DNA from: Clostridia bacterium
GTDB lineage: Bacteria > Bacillota > Clostridia > Oscillospirales > CAG-272
Direction: 5' to 3'
Length of the DNA stretch: 7,332 bases
Assembly (NCBI GenBank): GCA_017612655.1
Contig: JAGAFM010000012.1
Location: forward strand, 1-7,332
Below are positions 5,961-7,332 of the stretch, piece after piece. The notes beneath the pieces were generated by a model. The model did not search any database. It had not been told where the DNA came from and was given only the letters and a program-made list of their open reading frames with translations. Both the position numbers and the translations under genes were made by a program. Position 1 is the stretch's first letter, and each line of letters starts with the position of its first letter.

Positions 5961-6194
5961 TCAGCCGTTCGCGGTTTTTTCCTCAAGATAAGCGACGACG
6001 TCTCCGACCGTACGGAAGGACCGCGCATCTTCCTCGTCAATCTCTACGCTGAATTTTTCTTCGCAGTTAAAAATCAGATCTGCGAGTTCCAGAGAATTGA
6101 TTCCCAGATCGGCGACCAGTTCGGCTTCCGGCTTGATCAGCTCAGCGTCGATGTTCATTTCTTCCGAAAGCATCGATTTCAAAGTTTCAAACAT
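5961..6194 (-). CDS. acpP: Acyl carrier protein
   Basis: The 77-residue acidic protein has the length and four-helix pattern of acyl carrier proteins. The modification site is S34 in DLGINSLELADL (29-40), where a phosphopantetheinyl transferase attaches the 4'-phosphopantetheine arm that carries growing fatty acyl chains. The residue before the serine is Asn instead of the Asp of the canonical DSL motif; I recall NSL in other clostridial ACPs, so it does not suggest loss of function. AAGGAAGGA (complement of 6202-6210) stands 7 nt before the ATG. The gene has its own promoter and terminator and is monocistronic, away from the fab cluster where acpP often sits, so it could be the main fatty-acid ACP or a second, specialised carrier. 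It is divergent from the pantothenate kinase gene and convergent with ynbB. Confidence 0.93.
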   Translation of the reverse strand: MFETLKSMLSEEMNIDAELIKPEAELVADLGINSLELADLIFNCEEKFSVEIDEEDARSFRTVGDVVAYLEEKTANG

Positions 6195-6233
6195 TTAGGC
6201 ATCCTTCCTTTTTGATGAAATACATCCGTCCGG

Positions 6234-6260
6234 GGCGGGAAGAGTTTCCACTGTCCCGCC
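6234..6260 (-). other. Leader hairpin of acpP transcript
   Basis: GGCGGGA (6234-6240) and TCCCGCC (6254-6260) form a perfect 7-bp GC-rich stem in the predicted acpP leader, with an inner 3-bp stem (AGT 6243-6245 with ACT 6250-6252). It ends about 24 nt ahead of the ribosome binding site. A second inverted repeat, GAAGAC-g-GTCTTC, lies at 6269-6281 just downstream of the expected transcription start. Neither has a U-tract; they may stabilise the leader or bind a regulator. Confidence 0.45.
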
Positions 6261-6304
6261 TTTCAACTGAAGACGGTCTTCTCCCACGCTTCATAGACCT
6301 TCTA

Positions 6305-6333
6305 ATCTTACAGTTTTGCAGTCGGAAAGTCAA
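6305..6333 (-). promoter_or_regulatory. Probable acpP promoter
   Basis: On the minus strand TTGACT (complement of 6328-6333, 5 of 6) is separated by exactly 17 nt from TAAGAT (complement of 6305-6310, 4 of 6). The start would be near 6298, giving a leader of about 100 nt before the acpP ATG. Confidence 0.6.
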
Positions 6334-6360
6334 GGATTTTAATCAACCCGCATCCGAATG

Positions 6361-6375
6361 TTTACAAATTGTTAA
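6361..6375. promoter_or_regulatory. Imperfect palindrome between the acpP and coaW promoters, candidate operator
   Basis: TTTACAAATTGTTAA is a 15-nt inverted repeat around a central A with one mismatched pair. It covers the -35 of the rightward promoter and is close upstream of the acpP -35, so a bound regulator could affect both genes. A second short repeat, ATTG-cga-CAAT (6379-6389), overlaps the -10. I do not match either to a known lipid regulator site. Confidence 0.35.
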
Positions 6376-6389
6376 CATATTGCGACAAT
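6361..6389 (+). promoter_or_regulatory. Probable pantothenate kinase promoter
   Basis: TTTACA (6361-6366, 5 of 6) and GACAAT (6384-6389, 4 of 6) are 17 nt apart, and TGC at 6381-6383 makes an extended -10. The start would be near 6396, about 48 nt ahead of the ATG at 6444. Its -35 lies 27 bp from the -35 of the acpP promoter, so the two polymerase sites are back to back. Confidence 0.55.
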
Positions 6390-6443
6390 CGTAGATCAGA
6401 CGTTACATTCGCATTTATCTGGCTCACTTGGAAAGGAAATGAC

Positions 6444-7304
6444 ATGAAAGCGATTATCGGCATCGACATCGGCGGAAGTACCACCAAGATCGTCGGCTTC
6501 TTCGAGAACATGGAACTGATCGAACCCATCTCCGTGCGCGCGGCGGATCCCATGACTTCCGTTTACGGCGCATTCGGCAAATTTCTCTCCCTGAACGGAC
6601 TGTCTCTTGAAGATGTGGAACATGTCATGATTACCGGGGTTGGCTCCTCCTACATCGACAAGCCTCTTTACGGACGGCCTTCGACTCCGGTCACGGAGTT
6701 TCAGTGCATCGGATACGGCGGGATTTATCTCTCCGGTTTGAAAGAGGCGATCATCGTTTCGATGGGAACCGGAACCTCACTGACTTACTGTTCCTACGGA
6801 AACAGCGACAATAAACCGAACGTTCGGTATCTCGGCGGGACAGGCGTCGGTGGCGGGACACTGGTCGGACTGTCGAAGAAAATCCTTGGAATGGACAATG
6901 TCGATCATGTTTCAGCACTTGCCGAGGAAGGGAAGCTTGACACGGTTGATCTTCAGATCAAGGACATTACGAAGAAAGACATTCTGCCCGGTATGCCCGG
7001 AAACATGACGGCATCGAATTTCGGGGAGGTCAGTGATGTCGCAACCCGGGCGGATCTGGCCTGCGGGATCATCAACATGGTTTACGAAACGGTTGCCATG
7101 ATGAGCATCTTCGCCTCCCGCGCCTATCATCTTCGGGATATCGTTCTGACCGGTAATCTGACGACCCTTCCTCAGGCAAAGGATTCTTTTCGGAATTTGT
7201 CCGATATGTTCCAGGTCCGGTTTACGATTCCGAAGTACGCTCAGTACGCAACGGTGATCGGCGCCGCCCTCTCGTATTTTGCCGACTTTGATCAGTTGCA
7301 CTGA
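6444..7304 (+). CDS. coaW: Type II pantothenate kinase (CoaW)
   Basis: This 286-residue protein phosphorylates pantothenate with ATP to 4'-phosphopantothenate, the first step of CoA synthesis. It is an ASKHA-fold kinase of the type II class found in staphylococci and animals: phosphate-1 loop GIDIGGSTTK (6-15), VMITGVGS (61-68), TEFQCIG (84-90) with E85 the likely catalytic base, SMGTGTS (106-112), GGTGVGGGTL (131-140), TASNFG (189-194) and VLTGNLT (234-240). Its length is close to the roughly 270 residues of the Staphylococcus enzyme. Type II enzymes of staphylococci lack CoA feedback inhibition; whether this one does cannot be read from sequence. The start at 6444 has GGAAAGGA (6430-6437) 6 nt upstream; the frame is open back to an ATG at 6369, but that lies before the predicted transcription start and has no ribosome binding site. 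It is divergent from acpP. No clear terminator is visible in the 28 bases left. Confidence 0.94.
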   Translation: MKAIIGIDIGGSTTKIVGFFENMELIEPISVRAADPMTSVYGAFGKFLSLNGLSLEDVEHVMITGVGSSYIDKPLYGRPSTPVTEFQCIGYGGIYLSGLKEAIIVSMGTGTSLTYCSYGNSDNKPNVRYLGGTGVGGGTLVGLSKKILGMDNVDHVSALAEEGKLDTVDLQIKDITKKDILPGMPGNMTASNFGEVSDVATRADLACGIINMVYETVAMMSIFASRAYHLRDIVLTGNLTTLPQAKDSFRNLSDMFQVRFTIPKYAQYATVIGAALSYFADFDQLH

Positions 7305-7332
7305 ATACGGGAAGGTTTCTGCGCCTTTTCTA

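Noticed and set aside
5931..6215. 94-codon plus-strand frame opposite acpP
   Set aside because: It is the complement of a clear acyl carrier protein gene and has no ribosome binding site of its own.
6369..6443. 25-codon upstream extension of the pantothenate kinase
   Set aside because: It overlaps the predicted -10 box and start point; the ATG at 6444 has GGAAAGGA at good spacing and begins the usual MKxIIGIDIGG N-terminus.
7305..7332. Possible terminator after coaW (AAGG near 7312 with CCTT near 7324, then T-rich)
   Set aside because: The stem is only about 4-5 bp and the window ends before a U-tract could be judged.

Overview
The window looks like chromosomal DNA of a low-to-mid GC Clostridia-type member of the Firmicutes (Bacillota). 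The evidence is the gene set (an IreB/ReoM-type UPF0297 protein, a YwaF-type membrane protein, a YnbB-type PLP enzyme, a type II pantothenate kinase, and a small P-loop protein and a DUF6179-like protein of types typical of Clostridia). Strong AGGAGG ribosome binding sites and sigma-A-like promoters with 17-bp spacers agree with this. I see no insertion sequence, phage gene, tRNA, rRNA or CRISPR array; it reads as a housekeeping region.

Layout. (1) 1-626, minus strand: 5' part of a multi-pass YwaF/TMEM164-type membrane protein that runs off the left edge. (2) 627-1011: divergent regulatory region with one promoter per direction and a perfect 16-nt palindrome on the -35 box of the leftward promoter. 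(3) 1012-1428: small single-domain P-loop NTPase, closed by a strong intrinsic terminator at 1449-1502. (4) 1545-5873: a probable four-gene plus-strand operon starting at an extended -10 promoter: DUF6179-like protein, ireB/reoM homologue, murD, and an aluminium-resistance/methionine-gamma-lyase family PLP enzyme. (5) 5892-5924: terminator working mainly on the minus strand, for the convergent acpP gene at 5961-6194. (6) 6195-6443: second divergent region, with an acpP promoter to the left and a pantothenate kinase promoter to the right. (7) 6444-7304: type II pantothenate kinase; the last 28 bases hold nothing I can call firmly.

Two functional themes emerge. The operon places a UPF0297 protein, whose relatives IreB (Enterococcus) and ReoM (Listeria) are PASTA-kinase substrates that control peptidoglycan precursor synthesis, directly before murD, a precursor-synthesis enzyme; the uncharacterised DUF6179-like protein leads the same transcript. 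On the right, the carrier protein that needs a 4'-phosphopantetheine arm and the kinase that begins CoA (and so phosphopantetheine) synthesis are divergent neighbours sharing one short control region. No clearly unprecedented system is visible; the most useful leads are these gene associations and the palindromic sites at the promoters.
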